The notes under the pieces were generated by a model. It was given only the letters and a program-made list of their open reading frames with translations. It did no database searches and was not told the origin of the DNA. DNA of 64,000 bases, from assembly GCA_016235595.1 (NCBI GenBank), contig JACRJX010000048.1, positions 248,001 to 312,000 on the forward strand. Direction: 5' to 3'. Each line of letters starts with the position of its first letter. The first letter of the stretch is position 1. Shown piece after piece: positions 1 through 7,896 of the stretch. Origin of the DNA: Verrucomicrobiota bacterium. Its GTDB lineage: Bacteria > Verrucomicrobiota > Verrucomicrobiia > CAIQCK01. Both the position numbers and the translations under genes were made by a program.

Positions 1-794
1 GCCGCATAGACCGCTAGGTCCAGCACGACGGGATTGCCACGCTGCGCGAATGCCTCGATGGCACTGAAATCAAAGCGCGTCCCCGGTTTGCGCGCGAAGA
101 CGACTGCGCCGCGACAGTGGCTCCACGGCGGCGTCTCCGTCGCGGACACAATCACGAGCCGGTCCGGATAGAGCGTTCGCAGGCTGACCACCGTTGGATC
201 GTCGGCGGGCGCGTCGGTCCACAACACCAAGTCGTTCAGCGCGGGCCGTGGTTTCGCCGCCGGGACGACACTCAACACGATGTCGTCATAGTCCGCCGTG
301 CCGGTGGCCTTTTCCAGTTCGAGGTAGACCATGAGATGGTCGCAGCCGTCCGGCACGGTGGCGTTCAGCGACACGCGCTTCCATGCGGACTTGCCGCGCA
401 CGGCTCTCGTCTGCGGCTGCGACAGGATTTTGCCTTTCTCCCCGATGCAATAGAGCCGCAATGCCGCGCAGCCTTCGTCCCCCAATTCCGTCCGAATCCA
501 GCCCACCAGCCGAACGCTCGCGCCCGCCGGCACTTTGAGCTTCCCGTCCGCGCCCTGCCGCCAGCGGCTGATCACGGCCCCCTTGTTGATGATCCGCGCG
601 CCTTGCTTTCCGGAGCGCGCCGCCTCGGTGGTGATGGAGAGCGCGCGTTCCTTGTCATCCGGCGTGCGCTTCTCCCACACGCCAACCTGTGCGCTCTCGA
701 AATCACCGTTGATCAGAAGATTCGGACTCTGCTCCGCGCCGAACGCAACAAGCGGCAGGAGCAGCAAGACCGCAGGGACAAAGAATGACTTCAT
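1..794 (-). CDS. Secreted carbohydrate-binding-like protein, 3' end cut by window edge
   Basis: The frame is open on the minus strand from an ATG at 794 to the left edge, about 264 codons, with no stop reached. The first ~20 residues (MKSFFVPAVLLLLPLVAFGA) form a clear signal peptide. They are followed by NLLINGDFESAQVG, the usual opening of a galactose-binding-like or CBM4/9-like jelly-roll domain. This module runs to about residue 175 (DYDDIVLSVVP) and is typical of extracellular carbohydrate-active proteins. The part after residue 190 (LVLWTDAPADDP, then LYPDRLVIVSA) looks like the start of a second domain of unknown function. Export is well supported. The ligand and any catalytic activity cannot be read from this fragment. 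Confidence 0.75.
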   Translation of the reverse strand, partial: MKSFFVPAVLLLLPLVAFGAEQSPNLLINGDFESAQVGVWEKRTPDDKERALSITTEAARSGKQGARIINKGAVISRWRQGADGKLKVPAGASVRLVGWIRTELGDEGCAALRLYCIGEKGKILSQPQTRAVRGKSAWKRVSLNATVPDGCDHLMVYLELEKATGTADYDDIVLSVVPAAKPRPALNDLVLWTDAPADDPTVVSLRTLYPDRLVIVSATETPPWSHCRGAVVFARKPGTRFDFSAIEAFAQRGNPVVLDLAVYA

Positions 795-800
795 AGTAGT

Positions 801-819
801 CATCACGCTCCGCGTGATG
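801..819 (+). repeat. REP-like palindrome, copy 1
   Basis: CATCACGC-TCC-GCGTGATG is a perfect 8-bp stem with a 3-nt loop, lying 7 bases upstream of the start of the partial secreted protein gene. The same sequence, with AGTCAT before it, recurs at 7555-7573, and a related inverted copy lies at 7588-7606. The copies are intergenic, short and palindromic, as REP elements are. Confidence 0.6.
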
Positions 820-882
820 CCCTGGCAGCCTGCCACCGCCCGCCGCCCGCGCGCCATAAGAAAAAACTGTGACGCACGCCGG

Positions 883-1290
883 CTAGGGGCCCGGCCGGCT
901 GCTCCGCGACGCTTTTGCTGTTTCGGACTTCTTGCGGAGCGTGGTCCAAAACTTCTCGCGCTGCTCCGGCGTCAACTCGCGCGCGATGCCGGCGTTCATG
1001 TCTTTGAAAGCGCCATAGACCTTGGTCCGCAACTCCACGCGGAACTGCCGCATGTCAGTCGCCAACTTGTCGAAGTGCGGGCGGATGGTGGCGACCTGTT
1101 CCGGCGTCAGGTTGAGTTGCGTCTTGTATTCCTCGAGGCGCGCCGCGATCCAGCGTTCCTCGTGGTTCTTGGAGCTAGTGGTCCAGTAGGATGTCCCGTG
1201 CGTCTGGCGCGCCACGACGACGCCGGTGGATATTCCGAGGCCGAACAGCACCACGAGGCCGATTCCGATCTTCAGTGCAAGTTTGTTCAT
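883..1290 (-). CDS. Membrane-anchored Spy/CpxP-like small protein
   Basis: The product is 135 residues. One hydrophobic segment (about 7-27, IGIGLVVLFGLGISTGVVVA) anchors it in the membrane and the rest is predicted periplasmic. Two LTPEQ motifs (about residues 60 and 107) resemble the LTxxQ repeats of the Spy/CpxP/CnrX group of periplasmic chaperone or sensor proteins. The body between them is helical and rich in charged residues. The start ATG overlaps the stop of the anti-sigma-like gene upstream by four bases, so the gene is the third of a sigma, anti-sigma, Spy-like operon. It may sense or buffer envelope stress; this role is inferred from context and weak motifs only. Confidence 0.65.
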   Translation of the reverse strand: MNKLALKIGIGLVVLFGLGISTGVVVARQTHGTSYWTTSSKNHEERWIAARLEEYKTQLNLTPEQVATIRPHFDKLATDMRQFRVELRTKVYGAFKDMNAGIARELTPEQREKFWTTLRKKSETAKASRSSRPGP

Positions 1291-1589
1291 GGCTCAATCG
1301 CCTCCTCTGCGAAAACCTCATCGGCCAGCGCGGTTGGGTCCGCCATCGCCAGTTTGGCGTGCGCGTCTGGCTGGACCGTGAACCAGCACACCATCAACAG
1401 CGCGGCGGCAACCGGGATTGCGCCGAACGCCAATCGGCCCAACAATTCCGCCGCCACTTGTCGCGGTGGCCGCAGTCGCGCCAGCACGCGCGTGTCGAAG
1501 CCGAACGGCATCTCTGCCGGCGCGTCGGCCTCGGCCCGGTGCTGGCTCGCGGCATCCGCCAATCGTTTCCACGGATCGTTTGCGTTCAT
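1287..1589 (-). CDS. Putative membrane anti-sigma factor
   Basis: This 100-residue protein has a soluble N-terminus (1-45), one transmembrane segment (about 50-68, LAFGAIPVAAALLMVCWFTV) and a short C-terminal tail outside the membrane. Position is the main argument: it starts inside the stop codon of the ECF sigma gene (ATGA overlap), which is the normal place for a cognate anti-sigma. The zinc-binding HxxxCxxC motif of ZAS anti-sigmas is absent, so it would be a non-zinc type. No known family is recognisable from the sequence, and the anti-sigma role is an inference. Confidence 0.55.
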   Translation of the reverse strand: MNANDPWKRLADAASQHRAEADAPAEMPFGFDTRVLARLRPPRQVAAELLGRLAFGAIPVAAALLMVCWFTVQPDAHAKLAMADPTALADEVFAEEAIEP

Positions 1590-2188
1590 CGTCGTTTTTC
1601 CAACTTCAAAAGTTCCTTCCGCAGTTTTCGCCGCGCGCGGAACGCCCGGATGCGGATCGCGCCCTCGCGCCAGCCGGTCGCCTCGCGCACTTCCGCCACC
1701 GACCGGCCTTCGAGGTCGAGCATCGTCACCACCAGCCGGTCTTCGGGACCGAGCATGCCGAGCAACTTCGCCGCAAGCTGACTCGCGCCCAGCGCGTCCG
1801 CCGCAGGCCTGTCCGGGCCGGCCAGCGTCGCCGTCAGCGCGTCGGCCTCGGTTTCCGTCAGGTCCGCCCAGCGCAACTCAGGCCGCCGTTTCTCGGCACG
1901 CAGATGATCAATGCAGATGTTCAACGTCATGCGCGCGACCCAGTGCGTCAGCGGCGCGCGGCCGTCGTAATCGCCGAGCCGTTCAAAGAGCCGTGCGAAC
2001 ACTTCCTGCGCGAGGTCTTCCTCGGCCACGCGCCGCGGCAGTCGCCGCCGGATGATGGCGATGACCTGCGGATACAACGCCGCGATCAAGCGCCGGGCCG
2101 CGGACTCGTCGCGCCCGCGGCACCACGCCGCGACATCGGCCGCAAGGCCGGCTGTCGCGTTAGTTGGTCCGCGGTCGTCGCCGTTCAT
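1586..2188 (-). CDS. ECF-type RNA polymerase sigma factor
   Basis: The protein has 200 residues. The sigma-2 region is plain (EEDLAQEVFARLFERLGDY, then THWVARMTLNICIDHLRAEKR), with the conserved region 2.2 acidic run and the region 2.4 helix. The sigma-4 region follows at about 140-195 (DRLVVTMLDLEGRSVAEVRE, then REGAIRIRAFRARRKLRKEL), a helix-turn-helix for the -35 element. The start at 2188 was chosen because the homology begins there; upstream codons in the same frame lie in the divergent promoter region. It heads a three-gene operon with a membrane partner and a Spy-like protein, which suggests control of an envelope or extracytoplasmic response. The inverted repeat just upstream may be its own promoter element. 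Confidence 0.85.
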   Translation of the reverse strand: MNGDDRGPTNATAGLAADVAAWCRGRDESAARRLIAALYPQVIAIIRRRLPRRVAEEDLAQEVFARLFERLGDYDGRAPLTHWVARMTLNICIDHLRAEKRRPELRWADLTETEADALTATLAGPDRPAADALGASQLAAKLLGMLGPEDRLVVTMLDLEGRSVAEVREATGWREGAIRIRAFRARRKLRKELLKLEKRR

Positions 2189-2216
2189 GGACTCATTACG
2201 CCTGAGACCGGGTTTC

Positions 2217-2250
2217 GTTACAGTCTTTTTTCTTGTAGAAAGTTTGTAAC
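2217..2250. promoter_or_regulatory. Inverted GTTACA...TGTAAC pair between divergent operons
   Basis: GTTACA (2217-2222) and TGTAAC (2245-2250) form a 6-bp inverted repeat with a 22-bp AT-rich spacer. It sits between the ECF sigma operon (leftward) and the hydrolase operon (rightward). ECF promoters often carry an AAC-containing -35 box, so each arm could serve one direction. A repressor site is also possible. Confidence 0.35.
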
Positions 2251-2278
2251 AACCCGCCCACCCAGCCGTATGGAAGGC

Positions 2279-3259
2279 ATGACTCGCAAACACCTCCGAT
2301 TCGTAATCGCGGTCGTTGCCGCGCTTGGAACTGCAGTTCAAGCGCAAACGCCGTCACCCGATGGTGTCGAGAAGCGCGATGTGACCATCTGGAGCGATGG
2401 CGTGCGCATGGCCGGCGACTTGTATTTGCCGAAAGGGCTAAAACCGGACGAGAAGCTGCCCGCCGTCCTGTTCTGCGCCGGCACCAGCGGCACGAAGAAA
2501 GGCACGCCGCAACGGCTCGCGCCGCGGTTCGTCCAAGCCGGGTTCGTGTTCCTCGCGTTCGACTACCGCGGTTGGGGCGACAGCGACAGCCGGTTGATGT
2601 CGCTCGACAAACAGCCGCAACCCGACGCGAAAGGCGAAGTCACCGTCCGCGCACGGGCGATTCGGTGGCAGATGGATTTCGCCGATCAGGCGATGGACAT
2701 CCGCGCCGCGATCAGTTTTCTCGCTGGCGAGCCGAACGTGGATCCGCAGCGCATCGGCATCATGGGGAGCAGCTACGGCGGCGGGCTGGTGACGTGGACC
2801 GCAGGCAATGACCCGCGCGTCAAATGCGTCGCCGCGCAAGTGGCCGGCATGGGCGGCGGACGCGGCCCGCAGGCGGGACGTTACGCCTACGGACTCGCGA
2901 CGAAGCAAGCGCGCGCCGAGACCGAGCCGGTGCCGTTCGAGACCGGCAAGATGGGCGGCAAGATGGCGCGTTACGAGCACATGCGCGTCAACCCGGTGAA
3001 GAGCATCGGCTACAACGCCATCGAAGCCGCCGAGAAGATTCGCGCGCCGATGCTCATCATTGACGCCGAGAACGAGGAGTTGATGGACCGCCATCAGAAC
3101 GGCGAGCAGGTGGCGGAGATTCTGAAAAAGCGAGGCGCTCCCGTGGCCTACCACGTCCTTAAAGGCATCAGCCACTACGGCATCTACCGAGAAGGCTTCG
3201 AGGAAGCCACGCGCCTCGAACTGGAGTGGTTCACTCAGCATCTGAAGAAACAGCCATGA
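2279..3259 (+). CDS. Exported dienelactone-hydrolase-like alpha/beta hydrolase
   Basis: The product is 326 residues. A signal peptide covers about 1-22 (MTRKHLRFVIAVVAALGTAVQA). The alpha/beta hydrolase nucleophile elbow G-S-S-Y-G has Ser165 at its centre, and a late GISHYGIY near residue 298 supplies the likely catalytic His. The early YLPKG and AGTSGTKKGT stretch resembles dienelactone hydrolase or X-Pro-dipeptidyl-peptidase-type esterases. An ATG at 2270 is in frame and equally possible; 2279 gives the tidier signal sequence. The gene starts an operon whose next gene overlaps its stop by four bases. The natural substrate is not evident, but an ester of a plant or algal compound is plausible for such a secreted set. 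Confidence 0.75.
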   Translation: MTRKHLRFVIAVVAALGTAVQAQTPSPDGVEKRDVTIWSDGVRMAGDLYLPKGLKPDEKLPAVLFCAGTSGTKKGTPQRLAPRFVQAGFVFLAFDYRGWGDSDSRLMSLDKQPQPDAKGEVTVRARAIRWQMDFADQAMDIRAAISFLAGEPNVDPQRIGIMGSSYGGGLVTWTAGNDPRVKCVAAQVAGMGGGRGPQAGRYAYGLATKQARAETEPVPFETGKMGGKMARYEHMRVNPVKSIGYNAIEAAEKIRAPMLIIDAENEELMDRHQNGEQVAEILKKRGAPVAYHVLKGISHYGIYREGFEEATRLELEWFTQHLKKQP

Positions 3260-4893
3260 CACGCACAACCGTCGTCAGCTTGATTATCGCCCTGGTCGTC
3301 GCCGCTTCGCTGTTTGCGCAGCAACCGCGCGGCAATGAGGAATGGTTCAAGCGGATAGACAAGAATGGCGACGGCAAACTGACCCGCGAGGAGGTGGAAG
3401 CGTTTCCGCGACTCAAGGCGGGCTTCGAGTATTTCGACGCCAACCGCGACGGCGGGATTTCGCTGGATGAAATGCGAGCCGCCATGGCCAAGTGGCGGCA
3501 AAGACAGGCCGAACCGGAGGAGCCTCCGACCACCAACGCGCCGCCGAAGCGAATCACAGCGAGAGTGGCGAAGAAGCCCGCATCACAACGGCCGGCCACG
3601 GTTGACACGAACTCGCCGCGGTTCCGCGGGCCGCGCGGCGATGGCGTCGCTTACGGCACGAACCTGCCCGTGACATGGAGCACGACGAGCAACGTCGTGT
3701 GGAGTTGCACGATCCCCGGCAAAGGCTGGTCGTCACCCATCGTTTGGAGCGACCGCGTGTTCGTCACCTCGTCCGTGAGTCCCGGCAGCGTCGAAGCGCC
3801 TCCAGAAAAGTTGGGCAGCATGGCCGACCATATCCGCGGCGTCACCACTGGCGACGAACACCAATACATGCTCCACTGCGTGGACTGGCAGACCGGCAAG
3901 GTGCTCTGGTCGCGTTGCGCGCACAAGGGCGTGCCGCCCGGCTCCATTCACCCGAAGAACACCTACGCCTCGGAAACGCCGGTGACCGATGGCGAGCGCG
4001 TCTATGCCTACTTCGGCAACATCGGTCTGTTCTGCTACGACATGGAGGGCCGCGAACTGTGGTCGCGGGAATGGGGCAGCTTCAAGATGAACTGGAACTG
4101 GGGGCCAGCCGCATCGCCGGTGTTACATGGCGACCTGCTGTTCGTGCTAAACGACAATCAGGAGAAGTCCTTCCTCGTCGCGCTTGACAAGCGCACCGGC
4201 AAGGATGTCTGGCGCGTCGAGCGCGACGAGAAGAGCAACTGGACGACACCGTTCATCTGGCAGAACGAACTGCGCACCGAGATTGTCACCTCCGGCAGCG
4301 GCAAGGTCCGCTCCTACGACCTCAGCGGTAAACTGCTCTGGGAACTGCGCGGCATGTCGAGCGTGACCGTGCCGACGCCGTTCGCCGCCGACGGGCTGCT
4401 CTACATTGCGTCCGGCTGCGCCCACAGCCCGCAACGGCCCGTCTATGCCATCCGTCCCGGCGCGAGCGGCGACATCAGCCTGCAAGGCGACGCGACCACC
4501 AATACCCACATCGCGTGGACCCAGCGCCGCGCCGCGCCCTACGTCACCTCGCCGCTGGTCTGCGACGGCCAGCTCTACGTCCTGCTCGACAAAGGATTCC
4601 TCGCCGCCTACGACGCGCGCACCGGCGAGGAAGTTTATGGCAAACAACGCTTCACCACCGGCAAGGGCGCCTTCACCGCATCGCCGTGGGCCTACGATGG
4701 CAAAATCTTTTGCCTGACCGAGACGGGCGAAACCTACGTCGTCGAAGCCGGCCCGGAATTCCGCGTTTTGCACGTCAACCGCCTCGACGAAGCCGCCCTC
4801 GCCACCCCCGCCGTCGCCCGCGACAGTCTCATCATCCGCACCCTTACCAAGCTATACCGCATCGCCAACACAACGAAAAACAACGCTGAATGA
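3256..4893 (+). CDS. Exported EF-hand plus PQQ-like beta-propeller protein
   Basis: The product is 545 residues. After a signal peptide (1-22) come two canonical EF-hand loops, DKNGDGKLTREE at 35-46 and DANRDGGISLDE at 61-72. A Pro/Lys-rich linker leads to an outer-membrane-type PQQ-binding-like eight-bladed propeller that begins near residue 118 (FRGPRGDGVA). Blade motifs such as ALDKRTGKDVW and AYDARTGEEVY are visible. Such EF-hand/PQQ-repeat fusions are common in Planctomycetes and Verrucomicrobia. Whether PQQ is truly bound or the propeller is a scaffold cannot be judged. The start at 3256 overlaps the upstream stop (ATGA), and its own stop overlaps the next start, so it is translationally coupled on both sides. 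Confidence 0.85.
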   Translation: MTRTTVVSLIIALVVAASLFAQQPRGNEEWFKRIDKNGDGKLTREEVEAFPRLKAGFEYFDANRDGGISLDEMRAAMAKWRQRQAEPEEPPTTNAPPKRITARVAKKPASQRPATVDTNSPRFRGPRGDGVAYGTNLPVTWSTTSNVVWSCTIPGKGWSSPIVWSDRVFVTSSVSPGSVEAPPEKLGSMADHIRGVTTGDEHQYMLHCVDWQTGKVLWSRCAHKGVPPGSIHPKNTYASETPVTDGERVYAYFGNIGLFCYDMEGRELWSREWGSFKMNWNWGPAASPVLHGDLLFVLNDNQEKSFLVALDKRTGKDVWRVERDEKSNWTTPFIWQNELRTEIVTSGSGKVRSYDLSGKLLWELRGMSSVTVPTPFAADGLLYIASGCAHSPQRPVYAIRPGASGDISLQGDATTNTHIAWTQRRAAPYVTSPLVCDGQLYVLLDKGFLAAYDARTGEEVYGKQRFTTGKGAFTASPWAYDGKIFCLTETGETYVVEAGPEFRVLHVNRLDEAALATPAVARDSLIIRTLTKLYRIANTTKNNAE

Positions 4894-6536
4894 AAACGAA
4901 CGTCATTGTTATTAACCTCTCTGCAATTCTTGTCTGCCTCCTTCTCCCGGCTCAAGAACCACCGCGCCCACAATACTCCCCCGAACAAATCTTCAAGTCC
5001 TGGGACAAGAACGGAGACGGCAAGCTTACCGCCGATGAAGTGCCAAAGCCGGAACTGTTCAAGATGCTCGATAAGAATGGCGACGGCGTCGTGACGAAGG
5101 AGGAAGCATCCACGATGAGGCGCGGGGGCGCAGGCGCACAGGGCATGGGCGAGGCCGCGAAGTGGAAAGGCATGGGCGTTTCCACCGGCGCGCCGCTGCC
5201 GCCGGCGGAAAACTTCAAGCCTCGCCCGCACGGCGACGAAGCCGCGCATGCCGGTCTCAAACCGGATGTGTTGGCGAAGATTGATGTCGAGATGCAGCGC
5301 CACGTCGCAGCGAAGAACGTCGCCGGCATCGCGGCGATCATCTACAAGAACGGCGTGCGCGGTTATTTCGAAACGTTCGGCATGGCGGATATCGAAGCCG
5401 GCAAGCCGATGCCGAAGGACGGCATCTTCCGGTTGATGAGCATGACCAAGCCGGTCATCGCGCTCGCGGCGTTGACGCTGCTCGACGAAGGTAAGTTCAC
5501 GCTCGACGAGCCGATCTCAAAACACCTGCCCGAATGGAAGGAGCCGAAGGTGTTGGAGGATGGCCAACTCGTCCCGGCGAAGTTCGCGATCACGCCGCGG
5601 ATGCTCATGAGCCACAGCAGCGGTCTCTACTACGGCAGCCTCGGAGGCAGGGGCGGCGATGTCGCGGCGCTCGCGTTCAAGGCCACGCGCGGCGCGAATA
5701 CGACGCTGAAGGAGTTTTCCGAGGCGCTCGCGAAAGAGCCGCTGAAGTTCCATCCGGGCACCGGCTATCAATACGGTCACTCGATTGACATCCTCGGCCG
5801 CTACATCGAGGCGGTCGCCGGCAAGCCGCTGGATGCGGCGCTGAAAGAGCGGTTGTTCGTCCCGCTGAAGATGGTCGACACCGATTTCTGGGTGCCGCCG
5901 GCCAAGGCGAGCCGCATCTGTCAGCTTTACCGGCAGCCGAAACCCGGTGTGCTCGAACCGGGCCGCGACGGCGCGAAGCTCACCGACAAACCGACGCTGT
6001 TCCTCGGCGGCCACGGCCTGTGCAGCACCATCGGCGATTACGAGCGGTTCTGCCGGATGATCCTGAATCGCGGCGAACTCGATGGCGTGCGGGTGCTCAA
6101 GCCGGAGACGGTTGATCTCATCTTCCAGAACCATCTCAAGACCCCCGGACAGAAATACGGTCTCGGCGGCGTCGTGAACGGCGAAGGCAGCTACGGCTGG
6201 GGCGGCGCCGACGGCACGCAGTTCGTCATTGATCGGAAGAACAATTTCTTCGTGCTCTTCATGGTGCAGACGCAGGGCTACAAAGCGCCGACCTATCCCG
6301 CCTTCCTCGCGCTGACGAACGAAGCAGCCGGCATCGCCGGTGGACGCGCCGGAATGACCGGCGGAGGCGGCACGGGCGGCATATTCCAACAGCGCGACAA
6401 GAACCACGACGGCAAACTAGATCGCGCCGAATTGCCCGGCGCGTTGTTCGACCGCCTCGACGCGAACAAGGATGGCTTCGTGACCGAGGATGAATCGAAG
6501 GCTCTTTGGAAAAAAAGATGGAAGGAGAAACTATGA
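4890..6536 (+). CDS. Secreted serine hydrolase (beta-lactamase/S12 fold) with EF-hands at both ends
   Basis: The product is 548 residues with an N-terminal signal (1-21). EF-hand loops occur at 39-50 (DKNGDGKLTADE) and 61-72 (DKNGDGVVTKEE), and again near the C-terminus (DKNHDGKLDRAE and DANKDGFVTEDE). Between them is a class C beta-lactamase/esterase-type domain with the catalytic tetrad S184-M-T-K187. The usual YxN motif appears as Y-G-H, and a HSSGL turn is present. This points to an esterase or D-alanyl peptidase-like hydrolase rather than an antibiotic-degrading enzyme. The calcium loops at both ends are unusual and suggest calcium-dependent stability outside the cell. It is coupled by 4-bp overlaps to its neighbours. 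Confidence 0.85.
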   Translation: MKTNVIVINLSAILVCLLLPAQEPPRPQYSPEQIFKSWDKNGDGKLTADEVPKPELFKMLDKNGDGVVTKEEASTMRRGGAGAQGMGEAAKWKGMGVSTGAPLPPAENFKPRPHGDEAAHAGLKPDVLAKIDVEMQRHVAAKNVAGIAAIIYKNGVRGYFETFGMADIEAGKPMPKDGIFRLMSMTKPVIALAALTLLDEGKFTLDEPISKHLPEWKEPKVLEDGQLVPAKFAITPRMLMSHSSGLYYGSLGGRGGDVAALAFKATRGANTTLKEFSEALAKEPLKFHPGTGYQYGHSIDILGRYIEAVAGKPLDAALKERLFVPLKMVDTDFWVPPAKASRICQLYRQPKPGVLEPGRDGAKLTDKPTLFLGGHGLCSTIGDYERFCRMILNRGELDGVRVLKPETVDLIFQNHLKTPGQKYGLGGVVNGEGSYGWGGADGTQFVIDRKNNFFVLFMVQTQGYKAPTYPAFLALTNEAAGIAGGRAGMTGGGGTGGIFQQRDKNHDGKLDRAELPGALFDRLDANKDGFVTEDESKALWKKRWKEKL

Positions 6537-7537
6537 ATGCGCTCAACCAACAACTGTCCCGTCGCGAGTTTCTGGCAAGGACCGCGGCTTTCGCCGGCAT
6601 GGGTGCCACGCTCGCGCCGCTCATCGCCAACGCCGGCGAGGCGGCGCGTCCGCGCGACTCCCGCGTCTCGTACTACTGCAACGGCGAAATCCACGTCGGC
6701 GTGCCCGGCCGGCCGGAAGAGAAACCGCTGACGACGGGCCATTGGGACTTCAAACCGTCGTGGTCGAAGACCGGCAACATGCTCGTGTTCTTCCGCCGGC
6801 TGAAGAACGACCCCAACGTCGGCAAATGGATCACCGCCACGTGCATCATCAACGTGGACGGCACGGGTTTTTATCAACTCTCCGATGGCACCTACACCGA
6901 CTTCAATCCCACGTGGACACGGGACGGAAGGAACACGCCCTTATGGAACCGCAAGAACGCGGCGACCGGCGGTTACTGCATCATGGCGGGCAAGGTCGGA
7001 GGCAAACCGGGCGAGGAGGTGGCGCTCACCGACAAGCGTTACAGCTCCTGGGTCCACTCGGCCGTCAGCGATGGCAGGCTTTTGGTCGCGTCCGCGCCCC
7101 CAAAACTCGGTCGCGGTTACTACCTAATGACGCCAAATACGGGCGGTGAGCTGAAGTTCGAACCCATCGAGTGCGAGATGGCGAAGAAGGGCGTGTTGGA
7201 TCGCGTCAGCGTCTCGCCGAGCGAGAAGAAGATATGCTTTGAATACCAAAAGGGATTCAAGCACTCCATGATTGGACGCACGCTCTATATCGCGGAGTTC
7301 GACGTGCAGAAGCGCACGATCACCAATGCGAAGCCGTTCGCCAACGAGGCGGGCAAGCCGTTCTGGTTTGCCTATCCGCGCTGGATTGATGGCGAGGCGG
7401 CGGTGGTCTATCACTCCGGCGAAACCGGGAAGAACCAACTCTACGTTTACCGGTTGGACGACGCCTCGACCAAGCGCGTGTCCATCAACGCAACCGCCGA
7501 CTACCGCTACCCACACGGCGAAGCGGCTCCGTGCTGA
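6533..7537 (+). CDS. Tat-exported TolB-like beta-propeller protein
   Basis: The product is 334 residues. The start at 6533 is fixed by a good ribosome site (AAGGAG at 6522-6527) and a 4-bp overlap with the upstream stop. The N-terminus carries a twin-arginine signal (SRREFLARTAAFAGMGA), so the protein is exported folded. The mature part shows repeated propeller strands (PSWSKTGNMLVF, PTWTRDGRNTPLW, YPRWIDGEAAVVY) of the TolB/WD40-like PD40 type. Tat-signalled propeller proteins near esterases often belong to polysaccharide-lyase or sugar-ester loci, but no catalytic residues are recognisable here. It closes the four-gene operon and is followed by two REP-like palindromes. Confidence 0.7.
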   Translation: MNALNQQLSRREFLARTAAFAGMGATLAPLIANAGEAARPRDSRVSYYCNGEIHVGVPGRPEEKPLTTGHWDFKPSWSKTGNMLVFFRRLKNDPNVGKWITATCIINVDGTGFYQLSDGTYTDFNPTWTRDGRNTPLWNRKNAATGGYCIMAGKVGGKPGEEVALTDKRYSSWVHSAVSDGRLLVASAPPKLGRGYYLMTPNTGGELKFEPIECEMAKKGVLDRVSVSPSEKKICFEYQKGFKHSMIGRTLYIAEFDVQKRTITNAKPFANEAGKPFWFAYPRWIDGEAAVVYHSGETGKNQLYVYRLDDASTKRVSINATADYRYPHGEAAPC

Positions 7538-7554
7538 GAAGATCGCATTACAGT

Positions 7555-7573
7555 CATCACGCTCCGCGTAATG
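7555..7573 (+). repeat. REP-like palindrome, copy 2
   Basis: CATCACGC-TCC-GCGTAATG matches copy 1 (801-819) except for one base in the second arm, and the preceding AGT is shared too. It lies 17 bases after the stop of the propeller gene and could also act as a stem-loop at the mRNA end. Confidence 0.55.
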
Positions 7574-7587
7574 TCACGATTGTTGTA

Positions 7588-7606
7588 CCTCATACGGAGC
7601 GTGAGG
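7588..7606 (-). repeat. REP-like palindrome, inverted copy 3
   Basis: Read on the minus strand this is CCTCACGCTCCGTATGAGG, the same layout and core (TCACGCTCCG) as copies 1 and 2 with changes in the outer stem. Copies 2 and 3 are head to head, as in a REP doublet. Confidence 0.5.
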
Positions 7607-7607
7607 A

Positions 7608-7896
7608 CTACTTTACCTGGCTCCGCAGCGAGTCGAGGTCAACCAGGAACTCGGAGCCGGAGAGGCTGTAGATGTAGTCCACCTCGAAACCGTCGCCGAG
7701 ATAGAGGCGGGGTGTTGGGTTCACGATCGAATTGGGGAACGTCCTTGTCTGTTTAACCCACCGCCAGCTTGCCCTCGTGAATGACCACGTGCTTCACCTG
7801 CGGCTGGTAGAAGTCGTAGCTGCGTTCTTCGGCGGAGACTGCTGCGGCGAGCGCGCACGCGGCGACCCATAGCGGAGTGTACATCCGGTTGTTCAT
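7608..7896 (-). pseudogene. Remnant of a secreted sialidase-like gene with internal deletion and frameshift
   Basis: Translation begins at 7896, overlapping the upstream sialidase-like gene's stop by four bases. It gives a 47-residue peptide with a signal sequence (MNNRMYTPLWVAACALAAAV) ending VKHVVIHEGKLAVG and a stop at 7753-7755. In the next frame the sequence continues without a break as KQTRTFPNSIVNPTPRLYLG and ends with SGSEFLVDLDSLRSQVK at a TAG (7608-7610). The first part looks like the N-terminus, and the second like the C-terminal tail, of one exported protein. The catalytic body is missing. This is best read as a decayed member of the same operon. A short functional peptide is less likely. 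Confidence 0.55.
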
